Both the position numbers and the translations under genes were made by a program. A model generated the notes under the pieces. The model saw nothing but the letters and a program-made list of their open reading frames with translations, did not search any database and was not told where the DNA came from. A DNA stretch of 28,643 bases, from NCBI GenBank assembly GCA_035308525.1, contig DATGGM010000209.1, forward strand, positions 1 through 28,643. Direction: 5' to 3'. This document shows, in pieces, positions 13,705 to 22,189 of this stretch; position 1 is the stretch's first letter; every line of letters begins with the position of its first letter. This stretch comes from Bog-159 sp035308525 (lineage in GTDB: Bacteria; Acidobacteriota; Terriglobia; Bryobacterales; Bryobacteraceae).

Positions 13705-16128
13705 TTACAACAGAGTCAGCGGATCCACATCGATCACCAGCGCCGTTGCACTCCACTTCTTCTCCCGTGCGAACCCCTGCGCCCGTTGCAGCAGCTCATT
13801 GAGCGCCTTGCGGCTGGCCGCCTTGATCAGGAACTGGTAGCGGTATTCGTTCTTCAGCCGCGGCACCGGCGCCTCCGCCGGTCCCATGATTTTAATCTTC
13901 TCCGGCGCAGGCGTCAGAAAGTGGCCCAGTTCCGTGCTCAGCCGCAGCGCTTGTTCCTGCTGCTCCGTGCGCACCAGGATATTGGCCATGGCGCTGAACG
14001 GCGGATAGTGCATCATGCGCCGGAACTGCAGTTCCTTCTCGTAAAACGTCTGGTAGTCCTGGGCGGCAGCCATGCGCACCGCATAGTGATCCGGATTGAT
14101 CGTCTGAATCAACACAATGCCCGGCAGGTTGCCTCGCCCGGCGCGCCCGGCCACCTGCGTCAGCAATTGGAACGTGCGCTCCGCCGCGCGGAAATCCGGC
14201 AGCCCCAGGCCCACGTCGGCGGACACCACTCCCACCAGCGTCACGTTCGGGATATCGTGCCCCTTGGCGATCATCTGCGTGCCCACCAGGATGTCGTACG
14301 AACGCTCGCGAAATCCCTGCAGGATGGCTTCATACTGGCGCTTGGCCGTGGCCGTGTCGCGATCCAGCCGCGCGATGCGGGCTTTCGGAAACTCCCGATG
14401 CAGCTCGTCTTCCACCTTCTCCGATCCCACCCCCAGAAAGTAGATGTGCTCGCTCTGGCACTTGGGGCAGTGCGTGGGCACGCGCTCGGCGTAGTTGCAG
14501 TAGTGGCAGAGCAGCCGCCGGTCCCGGCGATGAAACGTCAGCGTGACCGAGCAGTTCGCGCACTGCACCCGCTCTCCGCACGACCGGCATGCGACGAAAC
14601 TGGAAAATCCGCGGCGGTTCAGCAGAATGATAGTCTGCTCGCCATTGTCCAGGCGATGCGCCACGGCCTCCAGCAGCCGCCGCGAGAATGTGGCCTGCTT
14701 GCGCGTCTCCAGAAACTCCGTGCGCATGTCGATCAGTTCCACCTGCGGCATGGGCCGCGCCTGGATGCGCCCGGGCAGTTCCAGCAATCTGTACTTGCCG
14801 CGCTCGGCGTTATAGCGGCTCTCCAGGCTGGGCGTGGCGGAGCCCAGCACCACGCACGCTCCGGCCGCCTGCGCCCGCACGATGGCCACATCGCGGCCGT
14901 TATAGCGCGGCGTCTCCTCCTGCTTGTAACTCCCGTCGTGCTCCTCGTCCACCACGATCAATCCCAGATCGCGCATGGGCGCGAAGATGCCGGAGCGCGT
15001 GCCCACCACCACCGAAGCCGCGCCCGCGCGGATCCGCCGCCACTGGTCCGACCGCTCGGAGTCGCTGAACGCGCTGTGCAGAATCGCCACCCGGTCGCCA
15101 AAACGGCTGAAGAACTGCCCGGCCACGGCGGGCGTCAGGGCGATTTCCGGCACCAGTAGCAGCGCGCTGCGTCCTTGTGCGAGGGCCCCATCGATGGCGT
15201 TCAGGTACACCTCTGTCTTGCCCGATCCGGTCACGCCGTGCAACAGAAAAGTTCGGAATTCGTGCGCCTCAATGGCGGCGCGGATCTCGTCGAATGCGGC
15301 GGCCTGCGCGGGGTTCAGCACATGCGGCGGGCGCACCGCCCCCGCACCGATAGCCAACGGTTCCGGCCGCAGCGACACCAGCTTTTTGCGCGCCAGCGAC
15401 CGGGCTGCCGCGCTGGCATCCCGCACCATGGATTCCAGATCCTTCAAGTTGTGCGACCCCGGATGCAGTTCCAGAAAGGCCAGCAGCTCGCGCTCCGGCT
15501 TTCCCGGCTTCCCGGCCGGCTTGGCCCCCGTCAGTTCCACCCGCAGCCGCCCGGAAGGCGCGCGCAGCGGATCGCGCTCCGTCTGCACCTGCTCCACCGC
15601 CACGAAGTGTTTGCGCTCCAGCGCGCGCAAGGCATTCACGGCCAGCGGCAGCTTGCGCTCGATGTACGCGGCCGAGAGCGGCCGTTGATCCAGCATGCGC
15701 AGGATCTGCACCACCGGATCTCCCCCCGATGAATCGAACAGAAGCTGCCGCGCGGCATCCCGGCCCGCGTCCGTGAGCGAATAGACTTTACCCTGCCGGA
15801 TCTCGGACGCCAGCGGCAGCATGCCGCGCAGCACTTCGCCCAGCGGCGCGCAATAGTAGCCCCCGATCCATTTGCCAAGGGCGAGCAATTGCGCGTCCAG
15901 TACCGGCTCGGCGTCGATCAGCCGCAGCGCTTCGCGGGTGGCGACTTCCGGCGCGTCGTCGTGACAGCGCAGGACCACGCCCGTCAGCTTGCGGGTGCCG
16001 AATGGCACCAGCACGCGGCAGCCCGGCTTCACCCGGTGCCGCAGCGTCTCGGGAAGAGCATAGGTGAAAGGCTGGTCGAGCGGAACCGGCAGGCTGACGT
16101 CGCAATAAAGATAGGAGCCCTCGGCCAA
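13705..16128 (-). CDS. priA: Primosomal replication-restart helicase PriA
   Basis: 807-residue DNA helicase that recognises stalled or repaired forks and reloads the replicative helicase. The 3'-end-binding N-terminal domain starts directly (CDVSLPVPLDQPFTYALPE). Helicase motifs are complete: Walker A GVTGSGKTE (298-306), DEEH (395-398), GSATPSLE (429-436), then the motif IV-VI region with VGTQMIAKGHD and QVAGRAGRG. The two-zinc cluster is present as CRSCGERVQCANC and CHYCNYAERVPTHCPKC (about 514-557, eight Cys). The start is a TTG at 16128, which matches the usual N-terminus; no Shine-Dalgarno sequence is visible, but TATCCT ends five bases before it. Confidence 0.97.
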   Translation of the reverse strand: MAEGSYLYCDVSLPVPLDQPFTYALPETLRHRVKPGCRVLVPFGTRKLTGVVLRCHDDAPEVATREALRLIDAEPVLDAQLLALGKWIGGYYCAPLGEVLRGMLPLASEIRQGKVYSLTDAGRDAARQLLFDSSGGDPVVQILRMLDQRPLSAAYIERKLPLAVNALRALERKHFVAVEQVQTERDPLRAPSGRLRVELTGAKPAGKPGKPERELLAFLELHPGSHNLKDLESMVRDASAAARSLARKKLVSLRPEPLAIGAGAVRPPHVLNPAQAAAFDEIRAAIEAHEFRTFLLHGVTGSGKTEVYLNAIDGALAQGRSALLLVPEIALTPAVAGQFFSRFGDRVAILHSAFSDSERSDQWRRIRAGAASVVVGTRSGIFAPMRDLGLIVVDEEHDGSYKQEETPRYNGRDVAIVRAQAAGACVVLGSATPSLESRYNAERGKYRLLELPGRIQARPMPQVELIDMRTEFLETRKQATFSRRLLEAVAHRLDNGEQTIILLNRRGFSSFVACRSCGERVQCANCSVTLTFHRRDRRLLCHYCNYAERVPTHCPKCQSEHIYFLGVGSEKVEDELHREFPKARIARLDRDTATAKRQYEAILQGFRERSYDILVGTQMIAKGHDIPNVTLVGVVSADVGLGLPDFRAAERTFQLLTQVAGRAGRGNLPGIVLIQTINPDHYAVRMAAAQDYQTFYEKELQFRRMMHYPPFSAMANILVRTEQQEQALRLSTELGHFLTPAPEKIKIMGPAEAPVPRLKNEYRYQFLIKAASRKALNELLQRAQGFAREKKWSATALVIDVDPLTLL

Positions 16129-16150
16129 GTCTCAGGATAGCGGGTAGCGG

Positions 16151-17695
16151 CTATTCCTTCACCCCGAATGCATAGATATTCGAATCCCAGGTGGTCACAA
16201 ACACCTTGCCGCCTGAAATCGAAATCCCGCTGAAGTGCGTCCAGCCCGGCATGCTCTCCCCGCTCGAGTACAGCTCTTTCCCGGTGGTGGCGTCGAACGC
16301 GTAGAGCACCGCGTGTCCCACGTGCTTGGCGGCGCGCTCCGCCGAACTGTACAAACCGCCGTCCGTCCCCTTCGACTGCCGCGCGAACTCGCCATTCGAA
16401 ATCGCGAACACCAGGCCGCCCGCCACAATAGGCGGCTCCGGCAGATTCATGTCGCGCGACATCCACGCCGGCGCCGCTTCGTACCTGCCGTCCTTTTCGG
16501 TCACCCGCAGCGCCATGATGCTGCCGTTCGGCGCATCGCCGTTGGTCACCGGGAACTTTACTCCGCTGGCCGCCGCCCCCAGCGCGGGCGCATACAGCCA
16601 GCGGTTCTTCTGCTCGTCCTCCGCGGTGGCGAAAGCGCCCCAGAATCCGCGGCCGGCGAAATCCGCGTCTTCGTTCGCCAGCAGCGGACTGCGGTACAGC
16701 GGCGTTTTGTGATCCGGTCCGCCGATGTGCTCCGCATCCAGCAGGTAGATCACGCCCTCCTTGCCGCCCGCCGCCACGACCTCGCGCCCGCCCAGCGAGA
16801 ATACCGTGGGCGAAGTGGATCCCAGGTCCAGATCCTTCCGCGTCAGGTAATTGTGATTCGACGGCGTGAAATAGTCCACCAGCTTCAGATCCTTCATCGA
16901 AAGCTGCAATATGGTGTCGGGAAACTGGCCTTTAGCTGCATCGTACGACCCGTCGCCGGTCTGCGCGAAAACCATGCCGCCCTTGCTGACCGCCACGCCC
17001 GCGCGTCCCCAAATTCCCGCGCCCCCGTTCGCCGAAGGAAAGAACACCGTGTGATGGTCCGCCGAGCCGAGGTCCATGGCATGCACGCCGGAACGCGCGC
17101 CGTTGCAGCCCTGCGACGTGTTGGTGTACAGAACGTTGCCCACCAGGTTCAGGCTCCAGTTCTTCGAAAACGGCGGCACGAACTTCAGCGGCGGCGTGCG
17201 ATCCTCGCCGTTGATGACGTTCAGCGTGTGCAGTTTGCCGTCGCTCGAGATGACGAACACCGTGGCCGCCAGCCCGTCTTTGCGGATCAGCGGCGTGTCA
17301 TTCAGCGCGTTGGGGCAAAGCCAGAACGGCTCCTGCCGGGGCTTGCCCTCCATCTCGAACGATTTCTTCCAGATGAGTTTACCGGAGTTGGCGTCCAGCG
17401 CGAAAAGATTGTCGGAAGCGCCTCCCACAATCACGATCTCCGCCATGCCCTTGTCCGTGGTCACCCACTCCACGTTGATTGGCGCCGTCAGCGAATTCAG
17501 TTCCCGCGCCTGGTTATCCAGATGCGCTTTCCACAGCAGTGTGATCGACTTCGCATTATCCCGGTTGATGTCGGTTTCCTGCGGACTCCAGCCCGTGCGT
17601 TGCGGATCGTGACCGTAAGAAAGCCAGTTGGCCGCGATCAGGTGCGTGATCCACAGCAGTCCCAAACCTAAAAGAAGAAGGCTTCTGACTCTCAT
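16151..17695 (-). CDS. Exported PQQ-like beta-propeller protein
   Basis: 514 residues from ATG 17695. A signal peptide (RSLLLLGLGLLWITHLIAA) is followed by propeller repeats whose signature blades are visible as LFALDANSGKLIWKKSFE, LHTLNVINGEDR, VIYLLDAEHIGG and LYAFDATTGKELYSSGE, each the A-x-D-x-x-T/S-G-K/E-x-x-W type of PQQ or BamB-like propellers. It starts WLSYGHDPQRTGWSPQE, common to PQQ-type alcohol-dehydrogenase-like proteins. Residues needed to bind PQQ cannot be verified, so it may be a non-enzymatic propeller. Its start codon overlaps the stop of the upstream RraA-like gene (ATGA), so the two are translationally coupled. Confidence 0.88.
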   Translation of the reverse strand: MRVRSLLLLGLGLLWITHLIAANWLSYGHDPQRTGWSPQETDINRDNAKSITLLWKAHLDNQARELNSLTAPINVEWVTTDKGMAEIVIVGGASDNLFALDANSGKLIWKKSFEMEGKPRQEPFWLCPNALNDTPLIRKDGLAATVFVISSDGKLHTLNVINGEDRTPPLKFVPPFSKNWSLNLVGNVLYTNTSQGCNGARSGVHAMDLGSADHHTVFFPSANGGAGIWGRAGVAVSKGGMVFAQTGDGSYDAAKGQFPDTILQLSMKDLKLVDYFTPSNHNYLTRKDLDLGSTSPTVFSLGGREVVAAGGKEGVIYLLDAEHIGGPDHKTPLYRSPLLANEDADFAGRGFWGAFATAEDEQKNRWLYAPALGAAASGVKFPVTNGDAPNGSIMALRVTEKDGRYEAAPAWMSRDMNLPEPPIVAGGLVFAISNGEFARQSKGTDGGLYSSAERAAKHVGHAVLYAFDATTGKELYSSGESMPGWTHFSGISISGGKVFVTTWDSNIYAFGVKE

Positions 17696-18570
17696 TGCGG
17701 TTGCCCCTGTTTCTGCTTCTTATATTCTTCGTACTCTCTCTTCAAGGCCGCGTCCCGTGGGCTGGGATAAACATCCGTCGACTTGTATTTCCTGGTCTTG
17801 AATTTCTCCTGCGTCCATTCGTCGTGGATATGCGTCTCATCGGCCCGGTCCACCACCTGCTTCACCATCTGCGGCGGAATGAAGTACACGCCCTCGCTGT
17901 CGCCGAATACCACGTCGCCGGGCATCACCGTCGCGCCGCCGATGCGCACCGGTACGTTGATTCCTGTCAGCATCACGTTGCGGATCGGCGTCGGATGCAC
18001 GCCCCGGCAGTACACCGGCATCCCGATAGGCTGAATGCCCTCCAGGTCGCGTATGGCGCCGTCCACCACCAGGCCCGTCCCCGTAGTCGCGTAAATATAG
18101 GTAGCCAGGTTGTCGCCCACGATGGTGCCTTCCTCGATCTTGCCGAACAGATCCACCACCAGCACGTCGCCCGGCTGCAGCAGATCGAGGACCCGCTGGT
18201 TGCCGTTATCCCGCAATCCCCCGGCCTTGGCGTCTGCGTCCATGACATCGGCGACGTCCGGCCGCGACGGCATGAAAACCGCGGTGACCGCGCGTCCCAC
18301 CAGCTTGCGCTCCGGATGCAGAATACGGAAATTGCCTTCGTACTGGTTGTGAAAGCCGCCGCCCGGCAGCACCGCCCAGACTTCTTCCGCCGACAGCCCT
18401 TTCACTTTTTCGAGCAACGCATCCGGCACCTTGGGCCGCCCGTCGGCGAAGCGCTCGAAGGGATTATGCGCCGTGTACTTCAGCATTTCATCATGACTGA
18501 AGGTGAAGAGCTGCGCGTGCGCCGGCAGCACGGCCAGCGCCAGGACCAGTGAATTGGCGAAGAACTTCAT
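17692..18570 (-). CDS. Exported RraA-family protein (aldolase/decarboxylase fold)
   Basis: 292 residues from ATG 18570, which opens a signal peptide (MKFFANSLVLALAVLPAHAQ); the upstream frame extension is not protein-like. The RraA/HMG-aldolase fold is recognised at about 85-265: GRAVTAVFMP, GDVLVVDLFGK, GDNLATYIYATTGTG with GLVVDGAIRDLEGI (Arg174 and Asp175, the metal and substrate site), and GDVVFGDSEGVYFIP. Family members are 4-hydroxy-4-methyl-2-oxoglutarate or oxaloacetate lyases, or RNase E regulators; an exported copy is unusual. The C-terminus is Lys-rich. No ribosome-binding site is seen, and TACATT ends seven bases before the ATG. It is coupled to the propeller gene, which suggests shared extracytoplasmic substrate chemistry. 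Confidence 0.85.
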   Translation of the reverse strand: MKFFANSLVLALAVLPAHAQLFTFSHDEMLKYTAHNPFERFADGRPKVPDALLEKVKGLSAEEVWAVLPGGGFHNQYEGNFRILHPERKLVGRAVTAVFMPSRPDVADVMDADAKAGGLRDNGNQRVLDLLQPGDVLVVDLFGKIEEGTIVGDNLATYIYATTGTGLVVDGAIRDLEGIQPIGMPVYCRGVHPTPIRNVMLTGINVPVRIGGATVMPGDVVFGDSEGVYFIPPQMVKQVVDRADETHIHDEWTQEKFKTRKYKSTDVYPSPRDAALKREYEEYKKQKQGQPQ

Positions 18571-18611
18571 GCGGTGAAATGTAGCACAGGGCAGTGGACC
18601 GCGGCGGGCCC

Positions 18612-18812
18612 GGAAACCATCGGCTGCGGACCGGGCAGCGCGTCGAATTCCAGGTGGGCAAAGACGGCCAGGTCGTGATGCGCCCCCGCAACCTGGACTT
18701 TCGCGTGCTGAGGGCATGGTCCGCCATAATCGAAAGACTCCCGTCTCCGTGCAGGAGATGAGGCGATTGCGCGCGGCTACTCGAGGACATGAAGGGGCTG
18801 CGCGGAAAAGCA
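18612..18812 (+). pseudogene. Broken VapB-like (AbrB/PrlF-type) antitoxin gene
   Basis: A SpoVT/AbrB-type antitoxin can be followed across three frames. LRTGQRVEFQVGKDGQVVMR then RPRNLDFRVLR is read from 18624 to about 18711. A frame change then gives GMVRHNRKTPVSVQEM to about 18760. Another change gives EAIARGY, and a final one after about 18780 gives LEDMKGLRGK. The N-terminal SKGQVTIPK half of the DNA-binding domain is missing. Shifts and a lost 5' end show it is dead. The order antitoxin then PIN toxin is the usual one. Confidence 0.7.
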
Positions 18813-18926
18813 GGCCTCTCGCATTATCTGATCGGTGAGATCTGCCGCACGGCCGGTTGCCAAGCCTGCGTCACATTTGACCGTGGCCTGAAGGGCGCTG
18901 CCGGCTTCGACCTACTTCACGCGTAG
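18813..18926 (+). pseudogene. C-terminal remnant of a VapC-like PIN toxin
   Basis: 38 codons read GLSHYLIGEICRTAGCQACV then TFDRGLKGAAGFDLLHA and TAG. This is the typical end of VapC PIN-domain ribonucleases (the (Y/F)LIG...N/C..AGC...(T)FDR.L pattern with the last catalytic Asp in TFDR). The first two thirds, including the other acidic residues, are gone. It directly follows the antitoxin remnant and overlaps by 15 bases the 3' end of the convergent alpha-galactosidase gene. Confidence 0.7.
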
Positions 18927-20051
18927 CAGCACCACGCCGTGCGACGGCACTTGATACCAGAACTCGTCCTTCGGGCTGCCGCGCTCCTCATGCGCCCACA
19001 GGTCGCGCACCTTATGCTTGCCGGTCAGTCCCAGATCCTTCCATGGCACGGTCACCTTGGCCGCTTCCGGCCCGCGATTGAATAGTCCTACGGCCCACTC
19101 GCCGCCCGCCAGCGGTTTGGCCCAAACCTCCGTGGCGCCCACCTGCTCTACCCGGTATCCCTGCTTGCCCAGCGTGTCCTGGTCGAGCGCCAGCACTTCG
19201 CGGTTCGTCAGAATCGCCAGCGTCTCCGGCGTCATGCTGCGCAGATCGTTGCCTGCCAGCAGCGGCGCGGCCAGCAGGCTCCACAGGCTCATATGCGTGC
19301 GGTATTCCGTGGCGGTCATGCCTCCATTGCCGACCTCCAGCATGTCGGGATCGTTCCAATGGCCCGGCCCCGCGAATTTCTCCAGCCCGTTCTGCTTGAA
19401 CCCGATCGACTCCATGCTTTTCCAGTTATCGGAAATGTCGCCCGTGGTGCGCCATAGGTTGCCGCCCGCGGCCGGTCCCCATTCCCATACCTTATCGATG
19501 CCGTACTGGCACAAGCTGAAGACCATGGGCCGGCCGGTGGCCTTCAAGGCGTCCGCCATCACCTTATAGACCCTGGGCATGTCGCTGCGCGGATAAACCT
19601 TGTCCGCGCTGCACCAGTCGTACTTCAGATAGTCGATCCCCCAGGCCGCGTAGGTCCGCGCATCCTGTTCCTCGTGCTTGTAGCTGCCCTCATAATCGGC
19701 GCAGGTCTTGGGCCCCGGCGACGAGTAGATGCCCAGCTTCAGCCCTTTGCCGTGCACATATTCCGCCAGCGCCTTCATGTCCGGAAATCTCGGGTTCGTC
19801 CGGATGTTCCCTTGCGCGTCCCGCTGGTCCTGCCAGGTGTCGTCGATATTTACGTAGATATAGCCCGCATCCTTCAGGCCGGTGGAGACCACGGCATCGG
19901 CGATTTCACGCACCGTCCGGTCGTCGATCTTGGCTTCGAAATGATTCCAGCTATTCCAGCCCATGGGTGGCGTAGCAGCCAGATCCTGCGCACGGGCCGC
20001 CAACAAGGCGAGCAGGGCCAAAACCCCGGCGCCCAAGAAGTGTCGCGTCAT
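18912..20051 (-). CDS. Exported alpha-galactosidase, glycoside hydrolase family 27
   Basis: 379 residues. A signal peptide (HFLGAGVLALLALLAARAQ) precedes the GH27 barrel, which begins ATPPMGWNSWNHFEAKIDD. The nucleophile is Asp145 in YLKYDWC and the acid/base is Asp205 in RTTGDISDNW. GIYSSPGPKTCADYEGS and GHWNDPDMLEVGNGGMT are further hallmarks. A C-terminal beta domain follows (about 285-379). It hydrolyses terminal alpha-galactosyl residues, probably from plant polysaccharides outside the cytoplasm. A TAGAAT hexamer (20058-20063) ends six bases before the ATG. The gene is 14 bp downstream of an AraC-type regulator on the same strand, but the -10 box suggests it also has its own promoter. 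Confidence 0.95.
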   Translation of the reverse strand: MTRHFLGAGVLALLALLAARAQDLAATPPMGWNSWNHFEAKIDDRTVREIADAVVSTGLKDAGYIYVNIDDTWQDQRDAQGNIRTNPRFPDMKALAEYVHGKGLKLGIYSSPGPKTCADYEGSYKHEEQDARTYAAWGIDYLKYDWCSADKVYPRSDMPRVYKVMADALKATGRPMVFSLCQYGIDKVWEWGPAAGGNLWRTTGDISDNWKSMESIGFKQNGLEKFAGPGHWNDPDMLEVGNGGMTATEYRTHMSLWSLLAAPLLAGNDLRSMTPETLAILTNREVLALDQDTLGKQGYRVEQVGATEVWAKPLAGGEWAVGLFNRGPEAAKVTVPWKDLGLTGKHKVRDLWAHEERGSPKDEFWYQVPSHGVVLLRVK

Positions 20052-20057
20052 GCCTCT

Positions 20058-20063
20058 ATTCTA
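20058..20063 (-). promoter_or_regulatory. -10-like element abutting the alpha-galactosidase start
   Basis: TAGAAT on the minus strand, six bases before the ATG at 20051, so the transcript would start at or next to the start codon. AGAGGC between them is too close to act as a Shine-Dalgarno site. Confidence 0.4.
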
Positions 20064-20065
20064 AT

Positions 20066-21043
20066 TTACCCGCCACTCACCGACTCCAACTGCGCGGCGC
20101 CCGGCCTCCGAAGCGTCCGCATGTCCCGCATCGGCGGCTGGCCGAAGAAACGGCTGTATTCCCGGTTAAATTGGCTGGCGCTCTCATACCCGACCTCAAA
20201 GGCCGCACTTGCGGCGTCCAGACCATCCATCAGCATACGTCCCCGCGCTGCCTGTAACCGAAGCTGTTTCTGATACTGAAGAGGACTCGCCGCCGTCAGC
20301 ACCCGGAAATGATGGTGCAGCGTGGACACGCCCATGCCCGCGATTTCCGCGAGATCTTCCACTCGTACCGGCTTCGCATAGTTCGCCCTGATCCAGGCGA
20401 TCGCCTTTGCCGTCCGGTGGCTTTGCTCTCCTTGTGTGGCAATCGCCCGCAGGCGTGCCCCCTCCGCGCTCTGCAGGATTCGATAGATGATCTCGCGCTG
20501 AATGAGGCCGCTGAGAAAGGGGATGTCCCGCGGGTTGCCCAGCAGGTCCACCAGCCGGCAGCATGCGCTGAGTAATTCCGCCGTGGTCTCGCCGGTGGCC
20601 ATCCCAGGACTCTCCGGCAGCGCTGCAGGCGCCTGAATCTCCTCCCGGCTGAGAAGTTCCCGGACCATGGGCATTTCGAGTTTGAGCGACAGCGCCAGGC
20701 AGGGCGCCTTTTCACTCGCCTCGATCACCCGGCTGACGACCGGCAAATCCACCGACGTCAGCAGGAATCGCGACGCATCGTAGATGAAGATGTTGCGGCC
20801 GAGTTCTACGCGCTTCCTCCCCTGTGCAATCACCGTCACGCTCGGCTCGTAGGTCATCGAGCACCGAGCGGTAGGGGTGGTCCGCCGGTGGAGCGATAGC
20901 CCGGGAATATCCGTTGCCCGGTTCTCTGCGGAGCCGATAAACAAGGCAACCTTTCGAGCCAGCTCTGCTCGCAATTCGCGCGCTCGATCCGGCAACTGTG
21001 CAGCGTCTTCAGTGCGGTTCTTCACGGTTAAGGTCTCGCCCAC
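20066..21043 (-). CDS. AraC-family transcriptional regulator with AraC_N sensor domain
   Basis: 325 residues from GTG 21043 with a GAG just upstream. The N-terminal domain (about 30-190) is the AraC_N type (DIPGLSLHRRTTPTARCSMTYEPSVTVIAQGRKRVELG), as in regulators of aldehyde-reductase genes such as YqhC. Two helix-turn-helix units occupy about 215-315: KPVRVEDLAEIAGMGVSTLHHHF and ASAAFEVGYESASQFNREYSRFFG. It is divergent from the aldo/keto reductase, cupin and alcohol dehydrogenase genes, which it probably activates, by analogy to yqhC-yqhD-dkgA. The inducer is unknown. It is followed 14 bp later by alpha-galactosidase. Confidence 0.93.
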   Translation of the reverse strand: MGETLTVKNRTEDAAQLPDRARELRAELARKVALFIGSAENRATDIPGLSLHRRTTPTARCSMTYEPSVTVIAQGRKRVELGRNIFIYDASRFLLTSVDLPVVSRVIEASEKAPCLALSLKLEMPMVRELLSREEIQAPAALPESPGMATGETTAELLSACCRLVDLLGNPRDIPFLSGLIQREIIYRILQSAEGARLRAIATQGEQSHRTAKAIAWIRANYAKPVRVEDLAEIAGMGVSTLHHHFRVLTAASPLQYQKQLRLQAARGRMLMDGLDAASAAFEVGYESASQFNREYSRFFGQPPMRDMRTLRRPGAAQLESVSGG

Positions 21044-21095
21044 CTCAACTCTATAATAGCTGCGGACGCCGTGCGTGAATCAACTATGCAACAGG

Positions 21096-21112
21096 AATAG
21101 GCAATAAATAGG
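21096..21112. promoter_or_regulatory. Direct repeat in the AraC/reductase divergent region, possible operator
   Basis: AATAGG occurs at 21096-21101 and again at 21107-21112, an 11-base period equal to one helical turn, in the 128-bp gap between the divergent genes. AraC-family proteins bind such direct half-sites. Position and periodicity are the only evidence. Confidence 0.25.
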
Positions 21113-21171
21113 AAGGATCGGGATACCGCTTCCACGGCGCTCGACTTTACACTCGAGATGAGGGAGAAACG

Positions 21172-22164
21172 ATGCAGAAGCGCCAACTCGGAAAGAGCGG
21201 TCTGGAGGTTTCAGCTCTGGGGCTCGGCTGCATGGGAATGAGTTTCGGTTACGGCCCGGCCAAGGACAAGCAGGAGATGATCCCGGTGATCCGGGCAGCC
21301 GTGGAACGCGGCGTCACGTTTTTCGATACCGCGGAAGTGTACGGCCCGTTCATCAACGAAGAACTGGTAGGCGAAGCTCTGGCTCCCTTCCGTGAGCAGG
21401 TGGTGATTGCCACCAAGTTCGGGTTCAAACTCGATCCGAATACCGGCAAACAAGCCGGGCTGGATAGCCGGCCGGAGCACATCAAGCAGGTCGCCGAGGG
21501 CTCCCTGAAGCGGCTCAAGGTGGATGCCATCGATCTGTTCTATCAGCACCGTGTCGACCCCGACGTGCCCATCGAAGATGTGGCCGGGGCAGTGAAAGAC
21601 CTGATTCGGGAAGGTAAGGTCAAGCACTTCGGTCTTTCTGAAGCCGGAGCCAAAACAATTCGCCGCGCGCACGCTGTCCAGCCGGTCACCGCCCTTCAGA
21701 GCGAATACTCGCTGTGGACCAAGGGCCCTGAAAAAGAAGTGCTGCCGGCCGTAGAGGAGCTTGGGATCGGCTTCGTCCCGTATAGCCCTCTGGGTAAGGG
21801 CTTCCTCACCGGAAAGATGAACGAGAACACCAGGATAGACAGCTCCGATTTCCGCAGCATCCTGCCCCGCTTCACCCCCGAGGCTCTCAAGGCGAATCAG
21901 GCCCTGGTGAATCTGCTCGCCGGCATCGCGGAACGCAAGAAGGCCACCCCGGCGCAGATTGCGCTCGCCTGGCTGCTGGCCCAGAAGCCGTGGATTGTTC
22001 CAATACCCGGCACCACGAAACTGGCGCGGCTGGAGGAGAACATCGGAGCGGCCGCCGTCCAACTTACCGCGGAAGATCTCCGGGACATCGGCAGCGCCGC
22101 CTCGAAGATCACGGTGCAAGGGGCTCGATATCCCGAGCAATTCGAGCAGCTGACCGGCCGGTGA
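21172..22164 (+). CDS. Aldo/keto reductase
   Basis: 330-residue NADPH-dependent reductase of aldehydes and ketones, cytoplasmic. The start ATG 21172 follows GGGAG. The (beta/alpha)8 barrel begins KRQLGKSGLEVSALGLGCMG. The catalytic tetrad is Asp52 and Tyr57 (FDTAEVYG), Lys82 (ATKFGF) and His126 (YQHRVD). The coenzyme site shows YSPLGKGFLTG and PIPGTTKLARLEENIGAA. The sequence resembles the AKR13/YakC-type branch. It is the first gene of a three-gene set with a cupin and a zinc alcohol dehydrogenase, divergent from an AraC-type regulator, pointing to detoxification of reactive carbonyls; the substrate is not determined. Confidence 0.95.
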   Translation: MQKRQLGKSGLEVSALGLGCMGMSFGYGPAKDKQEMIPVIRAAVERGVTFFDTAEVYGPFINEELVGEALAPFREQVVIATKFGFKLDPNTGKQAGLDSRPEHIKQVAEGSLKRLKVDAIDLFYQHRVDPDVPIEDVAGAVKDLIREGKVKHFGLSEAGAKTIRRAHAVQPVTALQSEYSLWTKGPEKEVLPAVEELGIGFVPYSPLGKGFLTGKMNENTRIDSSDFRSILPRFTPEALKANQALVNLLAGIAERKKATPAQIALAWLLAQKPWIVPIPGTTKLARLEENIGAAAVQLTAEDLRDIGSAASKITVQGARYPEQFEQLTGR

Positions 22165-22189
22165 GCCGCCACGCGAAGGAGTTCAAGAA

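Noticed and set aside
13786..15159. Long plus-strand open frame opposite priA
   Set aside because: Antisense shadow; PriA helicase and zinc motifs are unmistakable on the other strand.
16235..17671. Long plus-strand open frame opposite the PQQ-like propeller
   Set aside because: Arg/His-rich composition without domains; the minus strand encodes a clear propeller with signal peptide.
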